The notes beneath the pieces were generated by a model, which made no database searches, had not been told where the DNA came from, and saw only the letters and a list, made by a program, of their open reading frames with translations. This document shows, piece by piece, positions 44,807-53,760 of a DNA stretch of 64,000 nt (position 1 is its first letter; every line of letters starts with the position of its first letter). Position numbers and translations under genes: made by a program. Source of the DNA: Haloarchaeobius sp. HME9146 (GTDB lineage: Archaea; Halobacteriota; Halobacteria; Halobacteriales; Natrialbaceae). The stretch is from contig NZ_JAODVR010000001.1 in assembly GCF_025399835.1 (NCBI RefSeq), forward strand, positions 744,001 to 808,000, in the 5' to 3' direction.

Positions 44807-45682
44807 ATGCCTCACGTCGCCTTCGCAACCAGCGCCGACTCTGCCGACCTGACCGACGACGACCGACAGCTCGCGGCCGCCCTTCGCGAGCGCGACGTGA
44901 CCATCGACCCGGCCGTCTGGTCCGACGAATCCGTCGACTGGGTGGACTACGACGCCGTCCTCGTCCGGTCGTGCTGGGACTACCACAGTCGAATCGGCGA
45001 GTTCGAGGACTGGGTCACGGCGGTCGCGGCGGAGACGACGCTCTGGAACACACCGTCGACCATCTGCTGGAACAGCCACAAGTTCTACCTGCGCGACCTC
45101 GCGGGCCGTGGCATCGAGACGGTTCCGACCACCTACGTCTCGGGGGCGGATAGCAGGTCGCTGGAGGCGATTCTCGACGCCAACGACTGGCGCGAGGCCG
45201 TCGTCAAACCCGCCGTGAGCGCCGGCACCGACCAGATCTGGCGGACCGACCGGGCCCGTGCGGACTCGCACCAGGAGCGCTTCGAGAGCCTGCGGGACCA
45301 CGAGGACATCCTCGTCCAGCAGTTCGTCCCCGAGATATCAGATGGCGAGTGGTCGCTCGTCTTCGCCGACGGTGCGTACACCCACGGCGTCCTGAACCGT
45401 CCCGAAGCGGGCGATTTCCGGATACTCGACCATTTCGGGGGCAGGCGGCCCGTCGAGTCGCCACCTCCCGACGTTCAGGAGGCGGCAGGGGCGGTCGTCG
45501 CCGCCGCGACCGACGAACTCGGTGAGGTCCCACTGTACGCCCGCGTCGACGGTCTCGAGGTGGACGGGACGTTCACCCTGTTCGAACTCGACCTCGTCCA
45601 GCCGTCGCTCGGTTTCGACCGCCACCCGGCCGCGGCAGGGGTGCTGGCGGACGCCGTGGTTGAACGCCTCGACGAACTGTAA
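44807..45682 (+). CDS. ATP-grasp enzyme (peptide or amino-acid ligase type)
   Basis: A 291-residue protein with an N-terminal pre-ATP-grasp segment (DYDAVLVRSCWDYHSRIGEF) followed by the ATP-grasp fold. EAVVKPAVSAGTDQIWR holds the nucleotide Lys, ILVQQFVPEISDGEWSLVF follows, and FTLFELDLVQPSLGFD carries the metal-binding acidic residues. It resembles small glutathione-synthetase-like ligases such as those of cycloserine synthesis; the substrate is unknown. ATG 44807 is preferred over an upstream in-frame TTG. Confidence 0.82.
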   Translation: MPHVAFATSADSADLTDDDRQLAAALRERDVTIDPAVWSDESVDWVDYDAVLVRSCWDYHSRIGEFEDWVTAVAAETTLWNTPSTICWNSHKFYLRDLAGRGIETVPTTYVSGADSRSLEAILDANDWREAVVKPAVSAGTDQIWRTDRARADSHQERFESLRDHEDILVQQFVPEISDGEWSLVFADGAYTHGVLNRPEAGDFRILDHFGGRRPVESPPPDVQEAAGAVVAAATDELGEVPLYARVDGLEVDGTFTLFELDLVQPSLGFDRHPAAAGVLADAVVERLDEL

Positions 45683-45750
45683 TCTGGGTTTCTGAGTTGT
45701 CTGACGCCCCGACACGACCGTTTAGTGTCTTGAGCCACTTCTGTACGGGT

Positions 45751-46836
45751 ATGGCAACCCTGGCCACGGATGCGGAGCGCGACGCGTTCGCCGAGCGGCT
45801 CATCGGAGCCCTCGCCGGCGCGTTCGACGTTTACGCCATCTACATCGGCGATACCCTCGGGCTCTACCACGCCCTCGCCGGTGACACCCCCCTCACGGCA
45901 GCCGACCTGGCGGCCGAGACAGCCACCCACGAGCGGTACGTCCGCGAGTGGTGCGAACAACAGACGGTCTCCGGCATCCTCACCGTCGACGACCCGGCGA
46001 AATCGGCCGAGGACCGCCGGTACGCCCTCCCCCCGGCCCACGTCGAGATACTCACCGACCTGGAGAGCGAGCGCTTCATGGCACCGTTCGCCCAGCTGTT
46101 CGTCGGTGCCACGAGCCCGATATCGGCCGTCGTGGACGCCTTCCGGACGGGCGAGGGCGTCCCACGCGAGGCGTACGGCGACGACTACCGCGAGGGCCAG
46201 GGACGGCTGAACCGCACGGCCTACCTCGACCTGCTCGGGCGCGAGTGGATCCCCTCGATGCCCGACGTGGACGCCACCCTCCAGCTGGAGAACGCACGGG
46301 TCGCCGACGTGTGCTGTGGCCACGGGTTCGCCGGTATCGGCGTCGCCGACACGTACCCGACGGTCCACGTCGACTCCTTCGACACCGACGAGGCTGCGGT
46401 CGAGTCGGCCAGGCGTCACGTCGCCGAGTTCGGCCTGGTCGACCGGGTCGACGTCCAGCAGGAGGACGCGGCCAGTCTGCGCACCGACGACCACTACGAC
46501 CTCGTCCTCGCGTTCGAGTGCATCCACGACCTCGCGGACCCGGTCGGTGCACTCACCGCGATGCGTGACCTCGCCGGCGACTACGGGACCGTCCTCGTGA
46601 TGGACCGCCGGGTCGGCGACGGTTTCGGCGACGAACTGGAGTACGACTGGCTCACCTACGGCTGGAGCATGCTCCACTGTCTGCCGGTCGGGATGGCCGA
46701 ACAGCCGTCGGCCGAGACCGGCGCGGTCATGCGTCCGGACACCCTGCGGCGGTACGCCGAGGAAGCCGGGTTCGACCGGGTCGAGGTGCTCCCCATCGAA
46801 CACGAGCGCAACCGCTTCTACCGCCTGTACCCCTGA
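45751..46836 (+). CDS. SAM-dependent methyltransferase with helical N-terminal domain
   Basis: 361 residues. The N-terminal winged-helix-like part (LGLYHALAGDTPLTAADLAA; THERYVREWCEQQ) is typical of small-molecule O-/C-methyltransferases. The SAM motif reads DVCCGHGFAGIGVA: a Cys replaces the first Gly of the usual D.G.G.G pattern, while the downstream paralog (50589-51674) has DVGCGHG. FDLVLAF-like motif IV and GTVLVMDRRVGD follow. The two paralogs have the same length, so this is a duplication now separated by five other genes. The substrate is unknown. Confidence 0.88.
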   Translation: MATLATDAERDAFAERLIGALAGAFDVYAIYIGDTLGLYHALAGDTPLTAADLAAETATHERYVREWCEQQTVSGILTVDDPAKSAEDRRYALPPAHVEILTDLESERFMAPFAQLFVGATSPISAVVDAFRTGEGVPREAYGDDYREGQGRLNRTAYLDLLGREWIPSMPDVDATLQLENARVADVCCGHGFAGIGVADTYPTVHVDSFDTDEAAVESARRHVAEFGLVDRVDVQQEDAASLRTDDHYDLVLAFECIHDLADPVGALTAMRDLAGDYGTVLVMDRRVGDGFGDELEYDWLTYGWSMLHCLPVGMAEQPSAETGAVMRPDTLRRYAEEAGFDRVEVLPIEHERNRFYRLYP

Positions 46837-46854
46837 CCTTCTCCCGATTCGTCG

Positions 46855-47535
46855 CTATTCGAGCCTCGCGACCAGTTCGTCGAAGCCGTCGACCGCGAGG
46901 TCCGGCTCGTCGCCGAAGGGTTCCCACGGGTTGTCCTTCCGGTTCACCCAGACACCCTGCATCCCGGCGTGTTGAGCGCCCAGTACGTCGAACCAGCCCG
47001 CGGTGACGTGGGCGATCTCGTCGATGGACGTGCCGGTGCGGGCCGCGGCGTGGCGGTACAGTTCGGCGTCGGGTTTGAACACTTCCACCTCGTGGGCGCT
47101 GACGACCCCGTCGAGCAGGTCACCGATGTTCGCGTGTTCGACCATCGAATCCAGCATCTCCGGGTTCCCGTTCGAGACGACGTAGGTGTCGTAGCCGGCG
47201 TCTCGCAGGCGTTCGATACCGTCGCGAACGTCGTCGAAGACGTCCAGTTCGTGGTACACCGCCAGTATCTCGTCGCGTTCGTCTTCGGTGACAGCCACGT
47301 CGTGGGCGTCCAGTGCGTACGTCAGGGCGTCGCGGTTCACCTCGTAGAACGGCTTGTACACGTCGACGTGGTTGCCGACGAAGGTGTATTCGAGCGACCG
47401 GGCGCGCCACAGTCTGGACACCGGTTCCGGGTCCTCGACGCGGGCGGCGAGGGCGTTCTCGGCCGCATCCACGTCCACCAGCGTGCTGTAGGAGTCGAAC
47501 GTGACCGTCGACACCTGTGACCGGTCGAAGCTCAT
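46855..47535 (-). CDS. HAD-superfamily hydrolase, haloacid dehalogenase type II-like
   Basis: A 226-residue HAD protein. The nucleophile Asp lies in VTFDSYSTLVDVD, motif II Ser/Asn in DTYVVSNGNPEML, the Lys in VEVFKPDAELY and the acidic motif IV in VTAGWFDVLGAQHAG. The SYSTL variant and the helical cap after motif I fit (S)-2-haloacid dehalogenases; the real substrate may be another small acid. Its ATG overlaps the stop of the upstream aldo/keto reductase gene (ATGA), so the two are one operon. Confidence 0.88.
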   Translation of the reverse strand: MSFDRSQVSTVTFDSYSTLVDVDAAENALAARVEDPEPVSRLWRARSLEYTFVGNHVDVYKPFYEVNRDALTYALDAHDVAVTEDERDEILAVYHELDVFDDVRDGIERLRDAGYDTYVVSNGNPEMLDSMVEHANIGDLLDGVVSAHEVEVFKPDAELYRHAAARTGTSIDEIAHVTAGWFDVLGAQHAGMQGVWVNRKDNPWEPFGDEPDLAVDGFDELVARLE

Positions 47536-48509
47536 ACGTCACCGATGTCGCGGTTCCAGACGGGCGTGATGGGCGCTTCGAGGCGCTCCATCTCCTCGTC
47601 GGTCAGGTCCACGTCCAGTGCGCCCACGTCCTCGTCGAGGTGGTCGACCGACTTCGGGCCGACGATGGGGGCGTCGACGAGTTCCTTGTGCAACAGCCAC
47701 GCGAGGCTGACCTGTGTCGGGGTCGCGTCCTTCTCGTCTGCGAGTTCCCGCACCACGTCGAGTACGGCCCAGCCGTCCTCGGTGAAGCGCTCTCGCGTGT
47801 ACTCGTCGGTCGCGGCGCGGCCCTCCTCGGGCTTCTCGCCGCGCTCGTACTTGCCCGAGAGGAACCCGCCGGCGAGGGGCGACCACGGGATGACCCCGAT
47901 ACCCTGGTCCCGGCACGCGGGCAGGACGTTCGCCTCCTCGTGGCGGTCGACCAGGTTGTACTCGCACTGCATCGAGACGAAGCGCTCGTAGTTCTCCACG
48001 TCGGCCTCGTACAGCGCCTTCGTGAACTTCCAGGCCGGCATCGAACTCGCACCGACGTACCTGACGACGCCCTCGTCGACGAGGTGGTCGAGTGCCGAGA
48101 GCGTCTCCGAAATCGGCGTCTCGTCGTCCCAGCGGTGGATCTGGTAGAGGTCGATGTAGTCCGTGCCCAGCCGGTCGAGGCTCGCCTGCGCCTGATCGAG
48201 GACGTGCTTTCGCGAGAGGCCGCCGCCGTTCGGGCCGTCGCGCATCGGGAAGTACACCTTCGTCGCGATGGCGAGTTCGGAGCGGTCGTACTCCTCGATG
48301 GCCTCGCCGAGAATCTCCTCGCTCTCGCCCGTCGAGTAGATATTTGCCGTATCGAAGAAGTTGATGCCGCGCTCTCTGGCGCGGTCGATGACGTCGAGGG
48401 ACTGCTCGCGGTCGTGGGTCATCCACGGCTGACTGGTGCCGAAGTTCATGCAGCCGAGACAGAGGCGCGAGACCTCCAGGCCGGTCTCGCCGAGTCGTGT
48501 GTACTCCAT
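47532..48509 (-). CDS. aldo/keto reductase
   Basis: A 325-residue enzyme. RLCLGCMNFGTSQPW opens the barrel; GINFFDTANIYSTGESEEIL holds the catalytic Asp/Tyr, LAIATKVYFPM the Lys and IDLYQIHRWDDETP the His. The C-terminal NADPH site is VGPKSVDHLDEDV. It resembles the bacterial YghZ/general-stress AKR group. It overlaps the HAD gene downstream by four bases. Confidence 0.93.
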   Translation of the reverse strand: MEYTRLGETGLEVSRLCLGCMNFGTSQPWMTHDREQSLDVIDRARERGINFFDTANIYSTGESEEILGEAIEEYDRSELAIATKVYFPMRDGPNGGGLSRKHVLDQAQASLDRLGTDYIDLYQIHRWDDETPISETLSALDHLVDEGVVRYVGASSMPAWKFTKALYEADVENYERFVSMQCEYNLVDRHEEANVLPACRDQGIGVIPWSPLAGGFLSGKYERGEKPEEGRAATDEYTRERFTEDGWAVLDVVRELADEKDATPTQVSLAWLLHKELVDAPIVGPKSVDHLDEDVGALDVDLTDEEMERLEAPITPVWNRDIGDV

Positions 48510-48599
48510 GGGGATGGAGTCGTGCGCCGGGCAGGTGTAGGTTGGGTTGGCGGTAGTCCCAGCGTCTTCCCACCCGGCAGAATCGCTTATCTCCTCATA

Positions 48600-49454
48600 T
48601 CACGGGTACAAGACGGTTGTCGGGCCCTGCCCGGGTCGCATACTCCGTGTCTCGTTCTTGGCCTCACTCACCCAGTCCGGCTTCGTGACGTCGACCGGTC
48701 CCGGCGTGATCTCGAGATAGAACCTGTTACCCATCTCCGCATAGGCGTTGACGATCAATCCATCGCCTCTGACTGTGAAATTCGCTGTCGGGGCCGTGTA
48801 CTGGAAGTACCTTGTACCGTCTTCAGTCCACGTTTCATCGAGCGTGAAGTTGCCTTCTCCCTGTTCGACAATCTGGGTCAGCAGATTGGCGATTCCACTT
48901 CCTGCGTGTGCCGTCTCGAAGTCCTGGTACTCCTGCCGCATATACGAAACGTCCGAGGAGCCAGCCTGCGACCGCCGTCTGAACGAGTCACCCGATTCGT
49001 TCAGGAACGCGACCAACTCTGTCGGCGCAGATTCGTCGGGGGTCCGTACTGGATACGACAGCCGTCGCGTAGTCCGCCGTTTTTCATCGATGTCGCTTTT
49101 CATCTCCAGTCGACTGTACTCGGCCCACCGGGAACTCCCGTTGTCGTATTCGACCTCCGTTCGCTGCATGTACCGTATGGAGTAACTGACAGTCGAGATG
49201 ACTGAAACGTGTTCGTCTATCAGTCTGGACGCGTTCGTCACCCCCGATTTGCCGACACCGGCCGGATACGCGCCAGCCGGCAGGGTCGACTCCGTGGACG
49301 TGTCAGTCACTGTCTGTCCTTCTGTCGAATGCGTATCCGACGCTTCGACGGCAGTGGTCCCGGTGTCACTGGTGGGTGTCTGTCCCAGTCCCGCACACCC
49401 CGCAGTCACGACCATCAGACCAACCAGGAAGAGAGCGGTCAGTTTCGTGGTCAT
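48600..49454 (-). CDS. exported lipoprotein of unknown function
   Basis: A 284-residue protein with a Sec-type signal and lipobox (ALFLVGLMVVTAGCAGLG), a Thr/Ser/Asp-rich linker and a beta-rich mature domain with several N-X-S/T sequons. The layout (conserved Tyr/Arg strands such as YSIRYMQRTEVEYDNG) resembles other outer-surface haloarchaeal lipoproteins of unknown role. ATG 49454 is chosen because the signal peptide starts there. Confidence 0.78.
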   Translation of the reverse strand: MTTKLTALFLVGLMVVTAGCAGLGQTPTSDTGTTAVEASDTHSTEGQTVTDTSTESTLPAGAYPAGVGKSGVTNASRLIDEHVSVISTVSYSIRYMQRTEVEYDNGSSRWAEYSRLEMKSDIDEKRRTTRRLSYPVRTPDESAPTELVAFLNESGDSFRRRSQAGSSDVSYMRQEYQDFETAHAGSGIANLLTQIVEQGEGNFTLDETWTEDGTRYFQYTAPTANFTVRGDGLIVNAYAEMGNRFYLEITPGPVDVTKPDWVSEAKNETRSMRPGQGPTTVLYP

Positions 49455-49509
49455 GCCCGGAATTGTTATCTGGTATACAAAAACGTTCTGCCCGGTAGAC
49501 AGTATCTCC

Positions 49510-50403
49510 CTACTCGGTGTGGGTCGACCCCGACGACCTGTCCGTACACTCGTCCGCACCGGCCTCGATGGGTTCCGAGCGCTCGCGATAGGTCTCGAAC
49601 ACGCGCTCTGCCCACCCCCTGGCGATGGCGGAGTCGGTGTCCACGAACACCCGCATGGTCCCGGTCTCGTCGTCGTAGCCCCCGATGGCGACCCGGTCGT
49701 CGAAGATGGCGAGCCCGTAGGGGAGAGCGTCTCGAGTCCGCAGGGTGAGGTGTCCAGCGTCGATGGCCTCGCGGGCGCGGTCTGGGTAGGCCTCGAACAG
49801 GTTCTCGACGACGGTAGGGAGGTACAGTATCTCGGTCTCGACCCCGTCGAAGAGGTGCTCGTACACGCTCGCCAGCCCCGGCGGGGCCATGTGGGTAGTG
49901 TTGAACCCCCGGAACGTCTCCGTCCGCTCCAGCAGGGAGACGAACCGGGCGACCGGTCGGTACGGGTCCGCTGGGGTGGCGGTCGTGACGGTCGCGTCGG
50001 CGAACGGCCCGACGACGAACTCCTGGTGGTCCTCGCAGATGACGTCGAGCAGCGGCGCGAGCGACGACCCGGCCCGCAGGTTCCGGTCGAACGTCACCAG
50101 CTGCTCGGCGTACACCTGCCCCTTCCCGGTCAGCCGGAAGTGGTCGTCCTCCCGGACCGCCAACCCCTCTTCGGCGAGCCAGCGAGTGAACCGGTGGCTC
50201 GTCGCCCGGGAGACGTCGAGTTCGGCTTCGATATCCCGGCGGTCCAGCGGCCCCGAGAGGAGGGCTTCCAGCACCTCGCGGTGCCTGACGACGGCGACGA
50301 GGTCGTCGGTCGGCAGGCGCTCGTCCGCTCCGGCGGCCGGCGTCGGCTCGGCCGCGAGTTCGAGGGTCGTCTGCAGTATCTCGTCGAGTATCTCGTTCGG
50401 CAT
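49510..50403 (-). CDS. winged-helix transcriptional regulator, FilR1-like
   Basis: A 297-residue protein. The N-terminal winged helix (VRHREVLEALLSGPLDRRDI; LDVSRATSHRFTRWLAEEGL) is followed by a middle and C-terminal sensor region (LLYLPTV-like strand, ENLFEAYPDRAREAID). This pattern is common in haloarchaea and resembles the FilR1-type regulators. It is divergent from the methyltransferase at 50589, with 185 bases between starts, so control of that gene or of itself is likely. The ATG at 50403 gives the shortest frame that keeps the whole HTH. Confidence 0.85.
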   Translation of the reverse strand: MPNEILDEILQTTLELAAEPTPAAGADERLPTDDLVAVVRHREVLEALLSGPLDRRDIEAELDVSRATSHRFTRWLAEEGLAVREDDHFRLTGKGQVYAEQLVTFDRNLRAGSSLAPLLDVICEDHQEFVVGPFADATVTTATPADPYRPVARFVSLLERTETFRGFNTTHMAPPGLASVYEHLFDGVETEILYLPTVVENLFEAYPDRAREAIDAGHLTLRTRDALPYGLAIFDDRVAIGGYDDETGTMRVFVDTDSAIARGWAERVFETYRERSEPIEAGADECTDRSSGSTHTE

Positions 50404-50588
50404 CGGTGGTCCTCCCCGTGGCGTTTCGTGATACTTGTTCACACAGCTGGTTAGCTCTATCTCCGTTTCGTGGGTCGCCACTGGGACACACGTGACCGGC
50501 CTCTTCGTTCACGCCCTGAGACGGTTCTCATGGCCCGTACACCGTCTCGGTAAGTGACTATAGAGTGTCACGTCTCCTCTCGGTAGCC

Positions 50589-51674
50589 ATGGGACAGACG
50601 ACCACCCAGGCCAGCAAGGAACAGTTCATCGAGCGCTTCGTGGATGCCGTCGACGGTGCATTCACCATCTACGCGATATTCCTCGGCGACCGGCTCGGCT
50701 ACTACCGCACCCTCGCCGAGGCGGGCCCACTGACCACCGCCCAGTTGGCGGCCGAGACCGACACCCACGAACGCTACGCCCGCGAGTGGTGCGAGCAGCA
50801 GGTCGTGACCGACGTGCTCACCGTCGACGACCCGGGACTCCCGGCCGAGTCTCGCCGGTACGCCATCCCCGAGTCGCGCGTCGAGCCGCTGACCGATGCC
50901 GACAGCCTCGACTTCCTCGCCCCGCTGGCACAGGTGTTCGTCGGCGCGGCTGCACCCATCGAGGCGGTGCTGGCGGCCTACCGGACCGGTGATGGCGTCC
51001 CCTTCGACGCCTACGGGCACGAGATGCACGAGGGGCAGGGGCGGATGAACCGCGCCGCGTTCCTCCACCAGCTCGGCCAGGAGTGGCTCCCTGCGCTCGA
51101 CGACGTGGACGAACGCCTGCGGTCGGTCGGTGCCCGGGTCGCCGACGTGGGCTGTGGCCACGGGTACTCGGCCATCGGCATCGCCCGGTCGTATCCGACC
51201 GTGACCGTCGACGGGTACGACCTCGACGAGGCCTCGGTCCGGGCAGCCCGCGAGCACGTCGCCGAGGCGGGGCTCGAAGACCGGGTGACGGTCCACCAGC
51301 GGGACGCGGCCGAGGCGACGACCGACGAGCCCTACGACCTCGTGACCGCCTTCGAGTGCGTCCACGACATGTCCGACCCGGTCGGCGTGTTGCGGACGAT
51401 GCGCGACCTCGCCGGCGAGGACGGGACCGTCCTCGTGATGGACGAACGCGTCGGCGACACCTTCGGCGAGGAGGCCGACTTCGACTGGATGATGTACGGG
51501 TGGAGCATCCTCCACTGTCTGCCGGTCGGGCTGGCGGACCAGCCCTCGGCTGCGACCGGGACCGTCATGCGAGCCGGGACGCTCCGCGAGTACGCCGACG
51601 CCGCCGGCTACGACCGGGTCGAGGTGCTCCCCATCGAGAACGACTTCTTCCGGTTCTACCGGCTCACGCCGTAG
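50589..51674 (+). CDS. SAM-dependent methyltransferase, paralog of 45751-46836
   Basis: 361 residues, the same length as its paralog. The N-terminal helical domain reads LGYYRTLAEAGPLTTAQLAA and THERYAREWCEQQ. The SAM motif is the normal form DVGCGHGYSAIGIA, then VDGYDLDEASV, YDLVTAFECVHDMSDPVG and GTVLVMDERVGD. The C-terminal IEN.F.RFYRL matches the paralog's end. The ATG at 50589 follows a short spacer to the divergent regulator. The substrate is unknown. Confidence 0.9.
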   Translation: MGQTTTQASKEQFIERFVDAVDGAFTIYAIFLGDRLGYYRTLAEAGPLTTAQLAAETDTHERYAREWCEQQVVTDVLTVDDPGLPAESRRYAIPESRVEPLTDADSLDFLAPLAQVFVGAAAPIEAVLAAYRTGDGVPFDAYGHEMHEGQGRMNRAAFLHQLGQEWLPALDDVDERLRSVGARVADVGCGHGYSAIGIARSYPTVTVDGYDLDEASVRAAREHVAEAGLEDRVTVHQRDAAEATTDEPYDLVTAFECVHDMSDPVGVLRTMRDLAGEDGTVLVMDERVGDTFGEEADFDWMMYGWSILHCLPVGLADQPSAATGTVMRAGTLREYADAAGYDRVEVLPIENDFFRFYRLTP

Positions 51675-51729
51675 TGCGCCGCTAGCCTCGCATTTTATAC
51701 TGGATTGCCTCGCTGTGGCGCGTATACAC

Positions 51730-52590
51730 ATGGCACGACCCGCGCAGCCACACCGAACCGACCAGTTCGTCACGGTCGCCGACACCGAGATTCACTATTC
51801 GGCCTGGGGTGACCCCGACGACCCCGTCGTGGTGTGCGTCCACGGTCTCTCCCGGAACGGGCGGGACTTCGACCCGCTCGCCCGCGAACTCGCCGACGAG
51901 TACCGCGTCATCTGTCCGGACATGCCCGGCCGCGGGCTCAGCGAGTGGGCCGACGAACCCGACACCGAGTACGCGAAGGCTGGCCTCCGGGAGACCGTGT
52001 TGGGCTTTTGCGACGCGCTCGACCTCGAGGAGTTCCGCTACGTCGGCACCTCGATGGGCGGCCTGCTCGGGATTCCACTCGCGGCCGGTCCGCTCCGCGA
52101 CCGAATCACGCACCTGGTCTGCAACGACATCGGGCCGGTCCTCACCCACTCCGAGGTCGGCGTCGAACGCATCGTGGACTACCTGACGAACCCGCCGGTC
52201 TGCGACACCGTCTCCGAACTCGAGGCCTGGTACCGCGAGACCTACGCCACCGCGAACCCGAAGACCGACGCCCAGTGGCGACGGTTCACCCTGACCAGTA
52301 TGCGACGGCGAGACGACGGTCGCGTCACCCGTGACTACGACGAGCGAATCGTCGCCCCGTTGCTGCGCAACGACGAATCCGACGCCGAGGCGTGGGCGAA
52401 CTGGGAATCGCTGGACTGTCCGGTGTTCGTCGTCTGGGGCCGCGAGTCGGACATCCTGCACGAGGAGACGGTCGAGGAGATGCTGGAACGACGACCGGGG
52501 ATGGAACTGCTCGAACTCGACTGTGGACACCCGCCGGGGTTGAACGACGAGACACAGATTGCACCGATCAGGGACTTCCTGGCGGCGTGA
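51730..52590 (+). CDS. alpha/beta hydrolase
   Basis: A 286-residue hydrolase. The oxyanion region is VVCVHGLSRNGRDF, the nucleophile elbow is GTSMGGLLG (Ser), the acid lies in WGRESDILHEE (Asp) and the His in DCGHPPGLND. Length and motif spacing fit the 3-oxoadipate enol-lactonase/epoxide-hydrolase-like group. The substrate is unknown. Confidence 0.92.
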   Translation: MARPAQPHRTDQFVTVADTEIHYSAWGDPDDPVVVCVHGLSRNGRDFDPLARELADEYRVICPDMPGRGLSEWADEPDTEYAKAGLRETVLGFCDALDLEEFRYVGTSMGGLLGIPLAAGPLRDRITHLVCNDIGPVLTHSEVGVERIVDYLTNPPVCDTVSELEAWYRETYATANPKTDAQWRRFTLTSMRRRDDGRVTRDYDERIVAPLLRNDESDAEAWANWESLDCPVFVVWGRESDILHEETVEEMLERRPGMELLELDCGHPPGLNDETQIAPIRDFLAA

Positions 52591-52668
52591 CCCCCGCCAG
52601 TAGCCCGGCTCGTCTCCCGTTCGAACACAAGAGGTTTACTCTCACTATCTGTTCATGACGATATTCCG

Positions 52669-53694
52669 ATGCTACGTTCCCGCCGCTCCCTCCTCGGCAC
52701 GCTCGCGGGCCTCGCGGGGCTCTCGACGACGACCGCTGGCTGTCTCTCCTTCGGCGGTGGCCAGGACTACCGGTTCCTCGCGAGCGACCTCGACACGCCG
52801 CTGGGACGCGAGTTCCTCGTCGCGAACCCTGCCTCTCGGCGGGCCGAGACCCGGCTCGACTACACGGCCGAACGCAAGCAGGCGTTCGTGGACGAACTGT
52901 TCGAGACCGGGACGGTCACTGCCGTCCAGTGGCCCCTGACCGAACTGACGTACTGGGGCGACCACGCCCGCCCTCGCCCCGCGTTCGTCCTGCGAGACGG
53001 TGTCTACTACCACATCCACGTCGAGGAGGAACAGGTCGACCGGGACCGATGGCTGTTCGCGGTCGAACGAACCGACGACGAGCCAGCGGGAGACGCGACG
53101 GTCCTCCGGGAGCCATTCTCCTCGCTCTCGGAACGAGACGCGGCCATCGTCCAGGCAGCCCTCGACGCCATCTACGCCGGGAACGACGGGTTCCTCGGCG
53201 AACCAGAGTTCGACGAACTCCAGCCCGTCGAGTACCACGAGGGGATGGACCCGGACGCGAGCGAACTCGTTCCGTCGCCACCGTTCGAGTACGTCGAATA
53301 CGCCGAGGACTACTATCGTCCGGTCACGGACCGTCGGACGGTGTCGGTCCCGAAACGGACGTTCTCGCTCGAGCAGGTCGCCGACTCCGCGGAGGCGTTC
53401 GAGCGCTACGCCAACGAGACCATCCCCGACGTACGCTTCTCTGACGTGTCGGTCTCGGACGCCGAGCGCGAGGTGCTTGACGCGGTCGTCGACCCGGAGA
53501 ACTACTCCGGACACAACGAGGACCATCCCCTCTCCGACGGGCTGGCGTCGGCGCTGGCCCACCTCGGCATCCGGGCGCATCTGCGTCCCGCCAGCGAGTA
53601 CTCTGGGCGGGTCGAGTTCCGCAACGCGATCGCGGAGTACGAGGGCGACTGGTACCGGTTCGACCTGCTCGTGAACCCCAAAGACGTGAACTGA
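52669..53694 (+). CDS. Tat-exported lipoprotein of unknown function
   Basis: A 341-residue protein with RRSLLGTLAGLAGLSTTTAGC at its start, a twin-arginine signal ending in a lipobox. The mature part is acidic with many Tyr and Trp in beta-like strands (AFVLRDGVYYHIHVEEEQVD). No catalytic motif or family recognised. It follows the hydrolase gene after 78 bases, with a promoter-like gap. Confidence 0.75.
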   Translation: MLRSRRSLLGTLAGLAGLSTTTAGCLSFGGGQDYRFLASDLDTPLGREFLVANPASRRAETRLDYTAERKQAFVDELFETGTVTAVQWPLTELTYWGDHARPRPAFVLRDGVYYHIHVEEEQVDRDRWLFAVERTDDEPAGDATVLREPFSSLSERDAAIVQAALDAIYAGNDGFLGEPEFDELQPVEYHEGMDPDASELVPSPPFEYVEYAEDYYRPVTDRRTVSVPKRTFSLEQVADSAEAFERYANETIPDVRFSDVSVSDAEREVLDAVVDPENYSGHNEDHPLSDGLASALAHLGIRAHLRPASEYSGRVEFRNAIAEYEGDWYRFDLLVNPKDVN

Positions 53695-53760
53695 GAGGCG
53701 ACTGGAAGTCGTGTTACGAGACTCTCTCGGCGTCGCGTATCACAGGGAGCGCAGCCCCTC

